From Okeania sp. SIO3I5 (lineage in GTDB: Bacteria > Cyanobacteriota > Cyanobacteriia > Cyanobacteriales > Microcoleaceae): DNA of 39,413 nucleotides. Below, piece after piece: positions 31,608-39,413 of the stretch. The notes beneath the pieces were generated by a model that saw only the letters and a list, made by a program, of their open reading frames with translations, was not told the origin of the DNA and did not search any database. Made by a program: the position numbers and the translations under genes. Every line of letters starts with the position of its first letter. The first letter of the stretch is position 1. Where the stretch lies: positions 21,086 through 60,498 of the forward strand of contig NZ_JAAHHT010000039.1 in the NCBI RefSeq assembly GCF_010672085.1, given 5' to 3'.

Positions 31608-32212
31608 TCGAAAAATTATGCCATAAAATATCTACCGATAATCTGGATGAAAATACCGATAAGACAGATGAAATTATGAATAAAATTCTGATTGATTGGA
31701 TACAAGAACAAGCTAAGGAGAATAAGTTCGATTATCTATTAGCTCATGCAGAAGATGGAGTAATTTGGGGAAAGTTTGAAAATGGTAAATTGATGACTTC
31801 TAACCAGGCTTTTCCTAATGAAGCTTTACCAGAATTAAGATTAGAAACCCTTCAACAATGTCGGATTTTTGGAGAAAAAGGAGAAGTATTATTGTGGCAA
31901 ACAGATAGAGGTTGGTATGCACGCTTAATTCAAGATAATTCCAATTTTGAGTATATTCCTGAAGAACAAATTCTCTGGGGCACTAAAAAAGATAAAGAAC
32001 TAAATGGATTTACTTTTTTAACAGATGGTTCTGAGGGATTAAAACACGCTGTTCCTCTAACAGGAATTACCTTTAAAAATGACAGCGAAAATTTATATCG
32101 TCCCCTAAGATTATTGATTCATCATTATATTGATTATGATGATTCAGGAATTGCTAAAATCGTTCTTAGTCGTCTCGTCTCATTAAAACAAAATACTCTA
32201 GGAAACAAATAA
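31604..32212 (+). CDS. csx19: Csx19 (TIGR03984-like) subunit
   Basis: A 202-residue protein that matches what I know of the Csx19 family: FDYLLAHAEDGVIWGKFENG, LRLETLQQCRIFGEKGEVL and GWYARLIQD. Csx19 is specific to type III-D systems and is a structural component of the III-Dv effector complex. No catalytic motif or membrane segment is visible. The gene starts within the ATGA overlap with Cas7-2x, after a GAGGT site, and is separated from the last cas gene by one base. The conserved block begins at about residue 45; the first 40 residues are acidic and poorly conserved-looking. Confidence 0.85.
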   Translation: MIEKLCHKISTDNLDENTDKTDEIMNKILIDWIQEQAKENKFDYLLAHAEDGVIWGKFENGKLMTSNQAFPNEALPELRLETLQQCRIFGEKGEVLLWQTDRGWYARLIQDNSNFEYIPEEQILWGTKKDKELNGFTFLTDGSEGLKHAVPLTGITFKNDSENLYRPLRLLIHHYIDYDDSGIAKIVLSRLVSLKQNTLGNK

Positions 32213-32213
32213 A

Positions 32214-34523
32214 ATGAATTACCCCAAACATATAATAAAAGTTCCAGAAGATAGAAAAGCGATCGCTCCCTACAATTTCGTAGAATTACCAGACCAAGTA
32301 ATTGAAGTTAAAAAAGAAGATTTACCAGATAATAGTAAATATCATCAAGACCGTAATACTGGCAAAATTGAATGTATTTTAACAACTTCATCTCCTCTTT
32401 ATATTCGTTGTGGAATGAGTCCTGAAAATTTTAAAGAATACTCAGAACCTCCTAAAAATTTGACTGAAGAGGAAAAAAAAGAGTGGGAAGAAAAGAGAAA
32501 AGAAATTTTAGCTTCTTTTTTTAGCTATTCTAATAATGGTTTGCCTATTATTCCTGGAAGTAGTTTACGGGGAATGTTGCGGACTTTAGTGGAGATTATT
32601 AGTTTTAGTAAAATCGATCTTGTTTCAGATGAAGAGCGTTTTTTCTTTCGTGCTGTTGCTGCTGATAGCGAAGATCCGCTTAAAGATGAATATACAAAAT
32701 ATTTAGGGAAACAAGGGAAAAATGTAAAGGCAGGTTATCTTAAAAAAGAAGGAGATAATTGGTTTATACGTCCAGCTTTAGAAATTGACAATGAACCTTT
32801 TATTTGGATTAAAGAAGAAGTTGTAAAATCAGAACTTCGTGGAATTATTTTGATGAAGCAATTGTCTAAATATAGACCACAGTATTTTGTTAATATTAGT
32901 TTTGAAAATATCTATACAAAAAATTCTCGTAAGTTTGCCAAAAAATTCAGTAGTGACTGTAATAAATACGAATATAAAGGTGTTTTAGTTACTAGCGGTA
33001 ATATGATGGAAGGTGCAACTAATATGACAAAATTGAACCGGAAAAATCATTGTATAATTCGTGAACCAAATCCTGAAGCAAACCTAATACCTATTAATGA
33101 AAATGCAATTAGAGATTATTGTAAAGCACTAACTCCTTTTCAGAAACAAGACCCACCTTTCAATTCAGAAATAGGTGTTTTGAAAAATGGTCGAGCAATT
33201 TTTTACTGCCAATCTAAATCCGGAGAACCAGTCAAACGATTTGGTCAAAGTCCTAACTTTCGGATTCCATATATTCCTGTGGAAAATGACAGAGCAGCTT
33301 CAGTAGTTGACTTTATTCCTGATGAATTAAGAAAACCAGAAATAATTGATATTGCTGATGCTATTTTTGGTTGGGTTAGGGGTGAAAAACAGCAAGACAA
33401 AACTAAACAAAGTCGTGCAGGTAGGATAAATGTTAGTGATGGAATTTGTATTAGGAATATTGATGATATTTTTCTGGATAAAAATCCAATTATACCGAAA
33501 ATTTTAGCAAGTCCTAAACCAACAACTTTTCAACATTATTTAGTTCAACCAGAAGAGACACAAGCTGAAAAACAAAATCTCAAACACTATGCTAGTCAAC
33601 CAATAGAAAAAACTGTAATTCGAGGACATAAACTTTATTGGCATAAAGGAGAAAAACCTAAGATTGAACAGGAAAATCTCGATCAAGTTTCAGATACTCA
33701 AACTACTGAAATAAAACCAATTAAAGAAAAAGTTAAATTTGAATTTACTATCCACTTTGAAAACTTAACTAATGTTGAATTAGGTGCATTAATGTGGGTA
33801 CTAGATATTGCTCAAAATAAGGACTACCGTCTCAAACTTGGCATGGGTAAACCTTTAGGAATGGGAGCAGTAAAAATTACAAATGAATTGTATTTGAGCG
33901 ATCGCCAAAAACGATATAAAAAGTTATTTGATGGTAATACTTGGAATCTACCCCTTAAACAAGAGCAATCAGATTTTAAACAATGTTTTGAAGACTATAT
34001 GTTAAAAAAGCTTACAGAAAATGGTACTTTTAACAGTATTCGCCGAATTAAAATGCTGCTAGTAATGTTAAGTTGGGAAAGTCCTCAAAATGCAGAGGAA
34101 ACAACTCGATATATGGAGATTGAACGAGATACTGAAAAACATTATATTGGTGCCCCCGAAGCATCCGATCAGACAGTCAATGAATATAAAGATCGTCCTG
34201 TACTTCCAACTCCTTTACAAGTTATGGGTATTGAATCAAATTGTGATTGTTCTTCTTCTAATTTTTCAGAAAACCAAATTATTAGTGCTAAAATAATTAA
34301 CATCGAAGAAAAAAAAATACAAAAGAACAAAAAACAACAGCTAAGAACAACTATTACTTACGAAATAACAGGTTCATCTTGTGAAGCTACAGAAATAGTT
34401 GATAAACAAAAAGTTGATTTGGTAAAAGGAGATATAGCAAAAGTAGAAATAAAAAAAGTAACAGGCAATAGTGTTAGGAAAGTAAAACGTATTACAACTG
34501 AACAATCAAAGGAACAAAATTAA
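32214..34523 (+). CDS. Cas7 with large insertion (TIGR03986-like RAMP)
   Basis: A 769-residue RAMP, last gene of the operon. The N-terminal half of the Cas7 fold is visible as CILTTSSPLYIRCG and LPIIPGSSLRGMLR (about 111-123). The C-terminal half has ENLTNVELGALMWVL and the glycine-rich loop LGMGKPLGMGAV (about 542-553). Roughly 400 residues between these halves are the insertion, and a charged tail rich in lysine follows after about 690, ending with an S1/OB-like segment (NQIISAKIINIEEKKIQKN). The canonical catalytic loop reads LASFFSYSNNG with no aspartate, so this subunit may not cut in the Csm3 way. Same architecture as Cas7-insertion of III-Dv. An AGGA site precedes the ATG. Confidence 0.8.
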   Translation: MNYPKHIIKVPEDRKAIAPYNFVELPDQVIEVKKEDLPDNSKYHQDRNTGKIECILTTSSPLYIRCGMSPENFKEYSEPPKNLTEEEKKEWEEKRKEILASFFSYSNNGLPIIPGSSLRGMLRTLVEIISFSKIDLVSDEERFFFRAVAADSEDPLKDEYTKYLGKQGKNVKAGYLKKEGDNWFIRPALEIDNEPFIWIKEEVVKSELRGIILMKQLSKYRPQYFVNISFENIYTKNSRKFAKKFSSDCNKYEYKGVLVTSGNMMEGATNMTKLNRKNHCIIREPNPEANLIPINENAIRDYCKALTPFQKQDPPFNSEIGVLKNGRAIFYCQSKSGEPVKRFGQSPNFRIPYIPVENDRAASVVDFIPDELRKPEIIDIADAIFGWVRGEKQQDKTKQSRAGRINVSDGICIRNIDDIFLDKNPIIPKILASPKPTTFQHYLVQPEETQAEKQNLKHYASQPIEKTVIRGHKLYWHKGEKPKIEQENLDQVSDTQTTEIKPIKEKVKFEFTIHFENLTNVELGALMWVLDIAQNKDYRLKLGMGKPLGMGAVKITNELYLSDRQKRYKKLFDGNTWNLPLKQEQSDFKQCFEDYMLKKLTENGTFNSIRRIKMLLVMLSWESPQNAEETTRYMEIERDTEKHYIGAPEASDQTVNEYKDRPVLPTPLQVMGIESNCDCSSSNFSENQIISAKIINIEEKKIQKNKKQQLRTTITYEITGSSCEATEIVDKQKVDLVKGDIAKVEIKKVTGNSVRKVKRITTEQSKEQN

Positions 34524-34578
34524 TATTATTGATTATAATGTAATGTAAATATAAAATTTGATAAACTAAAGGCCAAAT

Positions 34579-35244
34579 ATGCCAAATCTGAGTTTAGAAC
34601 AAATATCCGCTCAACTAGATAGCGAAAATTCTCGCGATCGCCTCCTTGCTCTTGCCTATCTACGAGAAGTATCTGCTGCTGAAGCGGTTCCTCTAATCAA
34701 AAAAGTATTGTATGATCCCAATTTACCAGTACGCTCGATGGCAGTATTTGCTCTGGGTGTCAAACAGACTGAGGAATGCTATCCAATTTTAGTAGAATTA
34801 TTGGAAAAAGATGCAGATTATGGTGTCCGTGCTGATGCAGCAGGAGCTTTAGGTTATCTGGAGGATATTAGAGCATTTGAACCTCTAGCGCGAGCATTTT
34901 ATGAAGACACAAGTTGGTTGGTACGTTTTAGTGCAGCAGTTTCTCTAGGAAACCTCAAAGATAAACGTGCCCACGATTTATTGATAGAAGCGCTAGATAG
35001 TCAGGAGTTGGTAATACAACAAGCAGCGATCGCCGCTTTGGGAGAAATTGGAGACTTAGAAGCAGTAGATCATATTCTCAAGTTTGTCTCTTCGGAAGAT
35101 TGGTTGATTCGCCAAAGGTTAGCAGAAGCGTTAGGAAATATGTCTACTCCAAAAAGTATATCTGCTTTGAAATATCTGGAAAAAGATACTCATACTCAAG
35201 TATCTCAAGCAGCAACCATTTCTCTACAACGTTTACTTGGGTAG
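34579..35244 (+). CDS. HEAT-repeat protein, NblB/CpcE-like
   Basis: A 221-residue all-helical protein with about six HEAT repeats of 30-31 residues. Typical cores are VRSMAVFALGVKQTEECYPI, VRADAAGALGYLEDIRAFEP, VRFSAAVSLGNLKDKRAHDL and IRQRLAEALGNMSTPKSISA. In cyanobacteria such proteins include phycobilisome bilin lyases (CpcE/F) and NblB, which helps detach chromophores during phycobilisome breakdown; length and sequence style are closest to NblB. It starts 55 bp after the cas operon on the same strand, so read-through is possible, but its role looks unrelated to CRISPR. Repeat DNA begins at its stop codon. Confidence 0.82.
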   Translation: MPNLSLEQISAQLDSENSRDRLLALAYLREVSAAEAVPLIKKVLYDPNLPVRSMAVFALGVKQTEECYPILVELLEKDADYGVRADAAGALGYLEDIRAFEPLARAFYEDTSWLVRFSAAVSLGNLKDKRAHDLLIEALDSQELVIQQAAIAALGEIGDLEAVDHILKFVSSEDWLIRQRLAEALGNMSTPKSISALKYLEKDTHTQVSQAATISLQRLLG

Positions 35245-35276
35245 GAGTCAGGAGTCAGGATTCAGGATTCAGGAGG
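35243..35276. repeat. AGGAGTC/AGGATTC short tandem repeat
   Basis: About four units of TCAGGAG/TCAGGAT overlapping the stop region of the HEAT gene. Confidence 0.9.
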
Positions 35277-35295
35277 GAGTAAAGAAGGTATTGAG

Positions 35296-35580
35296 AATTC
35301 AACGAGATTTGATCTGATGTCAAATTCAATAGCTACAATTCACCGTAGGGGTTTGGTCTCCAAACCCCTACCAAACTTGGAGTTTTTGCCAAAGATGATG
35401 CGCTCTGATTCCTTCTTTTCTACTCCCGATTTTCTGGATATATCTCTGCTATGAATTCAACGAAATTTGAGATGAGCAATAGCTACAATTCACCGTAGGG
35501 GTTTGGAGACCAAACCCCTACCAAACTTGGAGTTTTTGCCAAGGATGATGCGCTCTGATTCCTTCTTTCCTACTCCCTAC
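35296..35580. repeat. Direct duplication carrying TAGGGGTTTGG hairpins
   Basis: Two direct copies of about 130 bp (from 35296 and 35454), each running AATTCAACGA..., AATAGCTACAATTCACCG, the hairpin, CCAAACTTGGAGTTTTTGCC and GATGATGCGCTCTGATTCC. The hairpins are at 35346-35370 (loop TCT) and 35496-35520 (loop AGA). The hairpin plus CCAAACTTGGAG tail also occurs at 20286. No gene in this gap. Confidence 0.85.
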
Positions 35581-35590
35581 TCCCTACTCC

Positions 35591-36361
35591 CTACTCCCTA
35601 TTTAAAAAAGATAAAGGATTACTTTTATTCTCGGCAAAACCTAGAATGCCGCGATCGCAATGTTTATACAGCAAATTCCCCTGACGATCGAATAGAAAAG
35701 TTGCCCCTCTTTGGGTTAAATAAGCAGCATTAGGTACATAAGTTGACCAGTTACTCAGAACTTCGCTCATATTTCTCAACCTGAGTGTTGCTAGTTCAAA
35801 AGGACGTTGAAAACCTTTTCCACCTGCCAAATTAAAAAATGAACCCTTCAGTGGTGGTAGAGGTTTCGCATGAATTACTTCATCATCATCAATCAATTGA
35901 GGTGCTTTTTGATCGCCAGTATAACCTCTAAGTACCTCCGCTAAAGTACCCGGACTACCAATACCCGCACACATTAACATTAAATTCAAGAAAGCATTTT
36001 GACCTTTACTTAATAAGGGGAACTTAAAAGTTAATCCCTGATATAGTTCTAATTCTCGATGCAATTCAGCATCTGGATCGACAAATAAGCATTCAGTAGG
36101 AAATTGAGCATATTCACAAAATTTCTTACCAGAAGCATAATTACCAATAGCGATCGCTCGTATTGTCACTCCCAATTTTTGCAATTTTGCTGATTCTCGT
36201 TGTACCCACCAAGCGTATTCCAGATTATCGAAATCGCCCAATTGTGACCAAATTAAGACTAAAAGACGATTAGCATCCTCACAACCACTGAGGATAGGTA
36301 CAACTTGATTATCGCTAATTCTTAGACGTTGATTTTGTTTTAGGATTTGATAGATATTCAT
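35591..36361 (-). CDS. AhpC/TSA-like (peroxiredoxin-like, AhpC-TSA_2) protein
   Basis: A 256-residue thioredoxin-fold protein. LLVLIWSQLGDFDNLEYAWW (about 33-52) is the first strand and helix, ECLFVDPDAELHRELELYQG the central conserved block, and GATFLFDRQGNLLYKHCDRG the last strand region, as in the AhpC-TSA_2 family common in cyanobacteria. The position where peroxiredoxins keep their peroxidatic cysteine reads WSQLGDFDNL without cysteine, so peroxidase activity is doubtful. It is soluble and stands alone. Downstream, its terminus runs close to a TACTCCC repeat; upstream is repeat-rich DNA. Fold confident, function not. Confidence 0.75.
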   Translation of the reverse strand: MNIYQILKQNQRLRISDNQVVPILSGCEDANRLLVLIWSQLGDFDNLEYAWWVQRESAKLQKLGVTIRAIAIGNYASGKKFCEYAQFPTECLFVDPDAELHRELELYQGLTFKFPLLSKGQNAFLNLMLMCAGIGSPGTLAEVLRGYTGDQKAPQLIDDDEVIHAKPLPPLKGSFFNLAGGKGFQRPFELATLRLRNMSEVLSNWSTYVPNAAYLTQRGATFLFDRQGNLLYKHCDRGILGFAENKSNPLSFLNRE

Positions 36362-36706
36362 TTTCAGTTATCAGTTATATCATGTCCGGTTGAATAGTTA
36401 TAAATAATTAGGAAGGAGTCAGGAGACAGGAGACAGGAGACAGGAGAAAAGAATGTATCAGGAGAAAGAAGTGTTTTTATCACACTCTTATCCGGACATA
36501 ATATTATTCCCAGATCGCGTGGGTGTACCTCTTGTTCAGTTATCAGTTATTCCCAGTGCGAGCATCTTGCTCGCGTGGGTGTACAAAAATGTTCCATCTG
36601 AGCGCAATTGCCAAATCTTCCCACGCTTCCCACACTTCCCACACTCCCCAAACTTCGCACACTCCCCACCCTTCCCACCCTTCCCACCCTTCCCACCCTC
36701 CCCGCT
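36362..36706. repeat. Repeat-rich intergenic region
   Basis: GGAGACA units (36414-36447), GTGGGTGTAC twice (about 36519 and 36577) with the hairpin GCGAGCATCTTGCTCGC (about 36557-36573), and a pyrimidine-rich tandem of CTTCCCAC units (36612-36705). ORFs across it are artefacts of the repeats. No gene or promoter was recognised. Confidence 0.8.
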
Positions 36707-39413
36707 CTACTTTTTCCCTCGTAACCAATAAGTGAGCATTCTCCCTCTACCTTTAACAGTAATTATCCCTCTTTCTTCAAATATATACTTATTTTTTAAG
36801 AGTTCATAAGTGGCAGTTGTAACTTGAATTTTTCCAGGTTCTCCAGATGATTCCATTCTGGAAGCTACATTGACAGCATCTCCCCAGAGATCGTAAATAA
36901 ATTTTTTTCTACCAATTACACCTGCTACTACCGGACCTGTATTAATACCAATTCTAATTTGAAATTGCCGATCAATATCTGTTGTAAATTTCATAATTTC
37001 TTGCTGCATATCTAATGCCATATTAGCGATCGCTTCGGCATGATTTTCTTTGGGTACTGGCAACCCTCCTGCTACCATGTAAGCATCGCCAATAGTCTTA
37101 ATTTTCTCTAAACCATAAAATTCAGCAATATGGTCAAATTTAGAAAATATTTTATTGAGTAAGTTAACTAATTCTATGGGAGAAATTCGGACGGAAAGAG
37201 GAGTAAAACCAACAATATCAGAGAACAAAATTGTTGATTCTTCAAAATAATCAGCTATAGCACTCGTATCCTGTTTTAGTCGAAAAGCAATAGGTTCAGG
37301 CAAAATATTCATCAGCAAATGCTCGGATTTTTCTTGTTCAGCGTGTAATGCTGCTTCTGCTTTTTTGCGAAAGGTAATATCTTCCACAGTTCCTTCATAA
37401 TAAAGCAATTCTCCATTAAAATTATGGACAGCGCGAGCTTTTTCAGAAATCCAAATTATACTGCCATCACAACGATAAACTTGAGCTTCAAAATTTGATA
37501 TTTCCCCATCTTTATTAATAGCATCAATAAATTCTTGTCTGCGGTTAGGGTTAACATATAATTGTTGTTGAATATTAGTAATATTAGTAATTAATTGTAA
37601 AGAGTCAGAATAACCATACATTTTTGCTAAAGCTGGATTAGCACTTAAGAAATAACCATCAGGTGTAGTTTGAAAAATACCCTCAATAGAATTTTCAAAG
37701 ATACTACGATATTTTGCTTCTGCTGTTTGTAATGCTTCTGCTGCTTGTTTGCGTTCTGTAATATCGTTGATGATTAAAAGTAAGCAAGTTTGCCCATCAA
37801 GAAAAATAATTTCTCCTGATAGTAACCCGACTCTAATTTTTCCTGATTTTAGCCTCAACTTAATTTCTTGATTGCGAATTTTACCTTGAGTTTCTAATAT
37901 TGTAAAAATGCGACTTCGCTCTTCAATATTTACCCATAAGTTGAATTCCAATGATGTTTTTCCAATGACTTCTTGACGACTATAACCTGTAGTTTGAATA
38001 AAGCTTTCATTGACTTCAATTAATTTATGATCTGCAAGATTAGTAATAGTAATTACATCTGGACTTGCCTGAAAAGCTAAAGCAAATTTTTCTTCCGATT
38101 GCCGTAGTGCAGCAGTTCTTTCTTCTACTCGTTGTTCTAACTTAGCGTTAGTTTTTTCTAGATTAATAAAAGATTCTTGTAATTGCTGTGCCATTAAATT
38201 AAAAGAATCTGCTAATATCTCTAATTCATTAACTATTTTGACTTCAATTTTTTGGTTGAGTTTTCCTCTGGCAATTTCTCTACTTGCAGCACTTAAAAGC
38301 ATCACAGGATAACTAATCCAACGAGACGTTAAAACTCCTACTATTGTGGCAATAAATAAAGCGATTAAACATAACTTAATTGTGGTACGAGTATTAACAT
38401 TAATTTTCTCCATAAAATCGGCTTCTGGAACGACAACTACAATCAACCAATCTAAATTTTTGCCATTAGAAAAAGGTACTACTTGCAAAAATTCTCGCTC
38501 GCCATTGAGTGGAAATTCTAATTGTTGTGACTGGTTAATTTTGCTAAAGTCACCAAAATATTCTCTTAAATAATTAGCTGTATTACTAATTAGATAATTA
38601 TCGACATTTTCCGCTTTAATTCTTGTAACTTCTTGTTCTTTCAAACTAAATGGTTTTTGGGAAGTATAAGAAGCAACTAAAAATCCCGAACGTTCCATAA
38701 TAAAAGTTTGTCCTGATTTACCAATTTTCAAACTTTGGAGAAATTCTGTGATGTGAGAAAGCACAAAATCAACCCCAACTACTCCTATTAATTGATTATT
38801 ATTTTGATAAATAGGTTGAACTAAAGTTACCTTAAGTCTGAGTTCTTTAAAGTCAGCATAAATATCACTCCAAGTTGGTTTCTTTGCCTCTACTGCACTC
38901 TTGTACCAAGGTCGAATTCTAGGATCATAATCATTGCCAATTTCTAATAATTCTGTAGGGTTTCCCTGACTATCAATTCCAATACTATGAAATTTTCCTT
39001 TTGTAGATTTACCAGCTCTACCAATTTCCCATCGATTATTATTTTGAAACCCTAAACCAATAAATTCTCCCTCCTCACCACCAAAATAAATGGCAGAAAT
39101 ATTAACTGAATCAAATAAAAATCTTTGTTGCCAAAATTGCCGAGTCAAACTAGCTGTATCTTGAATATTCAAATGACCTAAATTAATCGCATTTTGATTA
39201 ATTTGAGCAATAATGCGGGGTGCTTCTAAATAATCTTCTAGTCTTTCCTGAATCCGGGTACTAACTTCATTTCTTAATTGACTTGTTACTTCATTAACTG
39301 CTTGCTGGCCATTGCGTAGAGATAGCCATCCTGTTAAACCTACTGCCCCAAAAATTTGAACTACGAAAGGTACTATTAAAATAGCTCGTAGAGGTATGCG
39401 TCTACTGATTCTG
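36707..39413 (-). CDS. Class III adenylate cyclase, Cache-HAMP-PAS-PAS (5' end beyond window)
   Basis: The frame is open to the right edge, so the true start lies outside; about 902 residues are visible. Order: an N-terminal helix (about 39326-39397), a periplasmic dCache sensor (RIRPWYKSAVEAKKPTWSD), a second helix (IKLCLIALFIATIVGVLT), HAMP, coiled coil, two PAS domains (FALAFQASPDVITIT and YRSIFENSIEGIFQT), and a class III cyclase domain (about 36760-37290). Metal aspartates are in FSDIVGFT and TIGDAYM. The lysine in EKIKTIGD and the aspartate in YDLWGDAVN are the pair typical of adenylate rather than guanylate cyclases. It should turn a periplasmic signal into cAMP. A TTG at 39172 has no start features and is internal. 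Confidence 0.9.
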   Translation of the reverse strand, partial: RISRRIPLRAILIVPFVVQIFGAVGLTGWLSLRNGQQAVNEVTSQLRNEVSTRIQERLEDYLEAPRIIAQINQNAINLGHLNIQDTASLTRQFWQQRFLFDSVNISAIYFGGEEGEFIGLGFQNNNRWEIGRAGKSTKGKFHSIGIDSQGNPTELLEIGNDYDPRIRPWYKSAVEAKKPTWSDIYADFKELRLKVTLVQPIYQNNNQLIGVVGVDFVLSHITEFLQSLKIGKSGQTFIMERSGFLVASYTSQKPFSLKEQEVTRIKAENVDNYLISNTANYLREYFGDFSKINQSQQLEFPLNGEREFLQVVPFSNGKNLDWLIVVVVPEADFMEKINVNTRTTIKLCLIALFIATIVGVLTSRWISYPVMLLSAASREIARGKLNQKIEVKIVNELEILADSFNLMAQQLQESFINLEKTNAKLEQRVEERTAALRQSEEKFALAFQASPDVITITNLADHKLIEVNESFIQTTGYSRQEVIGKTSLEFNLWVNIEERSRIFTILETQGKIRNQEIKLRLKSGKIRVGLLSGEIIFLDGQTCLLLIINDITERKQAAEALQTAEAKYRSIFENSIEGIFQTTPDGYFLSANPALAKMYGYSDSLQLITNITNIQQQLYVNPNRRQEFIDAINKDGEISNFEAQVYRCDGSIIWISEKARAVHNFNGELLYYEGTVEDITFRKKAEAALHAEQEKSEHLLMNILPEPIAFRLKQDTSAIADYFEESTILFSDIVGFTPLSVRISPIELVNLLNKIFSKFDHIAEFYGLEKIKTIGDAYMVAGGLPVPKENHAEAIANMALDMQQEIMKFTTDIDRQFQIRIGINTGPVVAGVIGRKKFIYDLWGDAVNVASRMESSGEPGKIQVTTATYELLKNKYIFEERGIITVKGRGRMLTYWLRGKK

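Noticed and set aside
24841-34523. Assignment as type III-A or III-B
   Set aside because: No csm2/csm4/csm5 or cmr1/cmr4/cmr6 pattern is seen; Csx19, Csx10, Cas7-2x and Cas7-insertion point to the III-D/III-Dv group.
36453-36735. ORFs of 61-92 residues in the pyrimidine-rich repeat
   Set aside because: Products are low-complexity Pro/Ser/His or Trp/Glu repeats made by the tandem DNA, in three frames at once.
36707-39172. Cyclase gene starting at the TTG at 39172
   Set aside because: The frame stays open upstream to the window edge and encodes a membrane helix and the Cache N-terminus, so the start is outside the window.

Overview
The window is from a cyanobacterium, most likely a filamentous one of the Oscillatoriales type (Okeania, Trichodesmium or Oscillatoria-like; inference). 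Evidence: the HIP1 octamer GCGATCGC recurs inside and between genes, there is a PEP-CTERM surface protein and an NblB/CpcE-like HEAT protein, the DNA is AT-rich, and intergenic spaces are long and full of short tandem repeats and MITE-like inverted-repeat elements. No rRNA, tRNA or intact transposase gene was seen.

Layout. 1-10 kb holds housekeeping and accessory genes: an 86-bp tandem repeat, a BaiN/HI0933-type flavoprotein, a PEP-CTERM protein, an NYN-domain protein followed in another frame by a LOTUS-like ORF across an A10 run, a methyltransferase pseudogene, an SDR oxidoreductase, 4-hydroxyphenylpyruvate dioxygenase, a cupin and an O-methyltransferase. 10-18 kb holds three membrane proteins that all look like ion channels: a Cache-sensor protein with a pentameric ligand-gated channel-like C-terminal half, an MscS-type channel, and a CASTOR/POLLUX-like channel. 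Long repeat-rich spaces separate them.

18.6-34.5 kb is a type III CRISPR island. Its accessory part has a WYL-type protein resembling TIGR03985, a small SpoT/Mesh1-like HD hydrolase on the other strand, a stand-alone Csx3 ring nuclease with catalytic-type residues, and a Csx3-P-loop fusion whose Csx3 half has lost those residues. A 14-repeat, 13-spacer array follows, probably transcribed leftwards. Next is a decayed fragment of a second csx3-AAA gene, then a tightly overlapping seven-gene operon: CARF/DUF1887 nuclease, Cas10 (GGDD, no HD domain), Cas7, Csx10 (Cas5) with a Cas11-like tail, Cas7-2x, Csx19, and Cas7 with a large insertion. This is the gene content of the III-D/III-Dv group, but with Cas7 separate from Cas5-Cas11. 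The parts fit one circuit: the effector senses RNA, Cas10 makes cyclic oligoadenylate, the CARF nuclease responds, and Csx3 removes the signal. cas1, cas2 and cas6 are absent from the window.

34.5 kb to the end holds a HEAT-repeat protein, an AhpC/TSA-like protein and a class III adenylate cyclase (Cache-HAMP-PAS-PAS-cyclase) that runs off the right edge.
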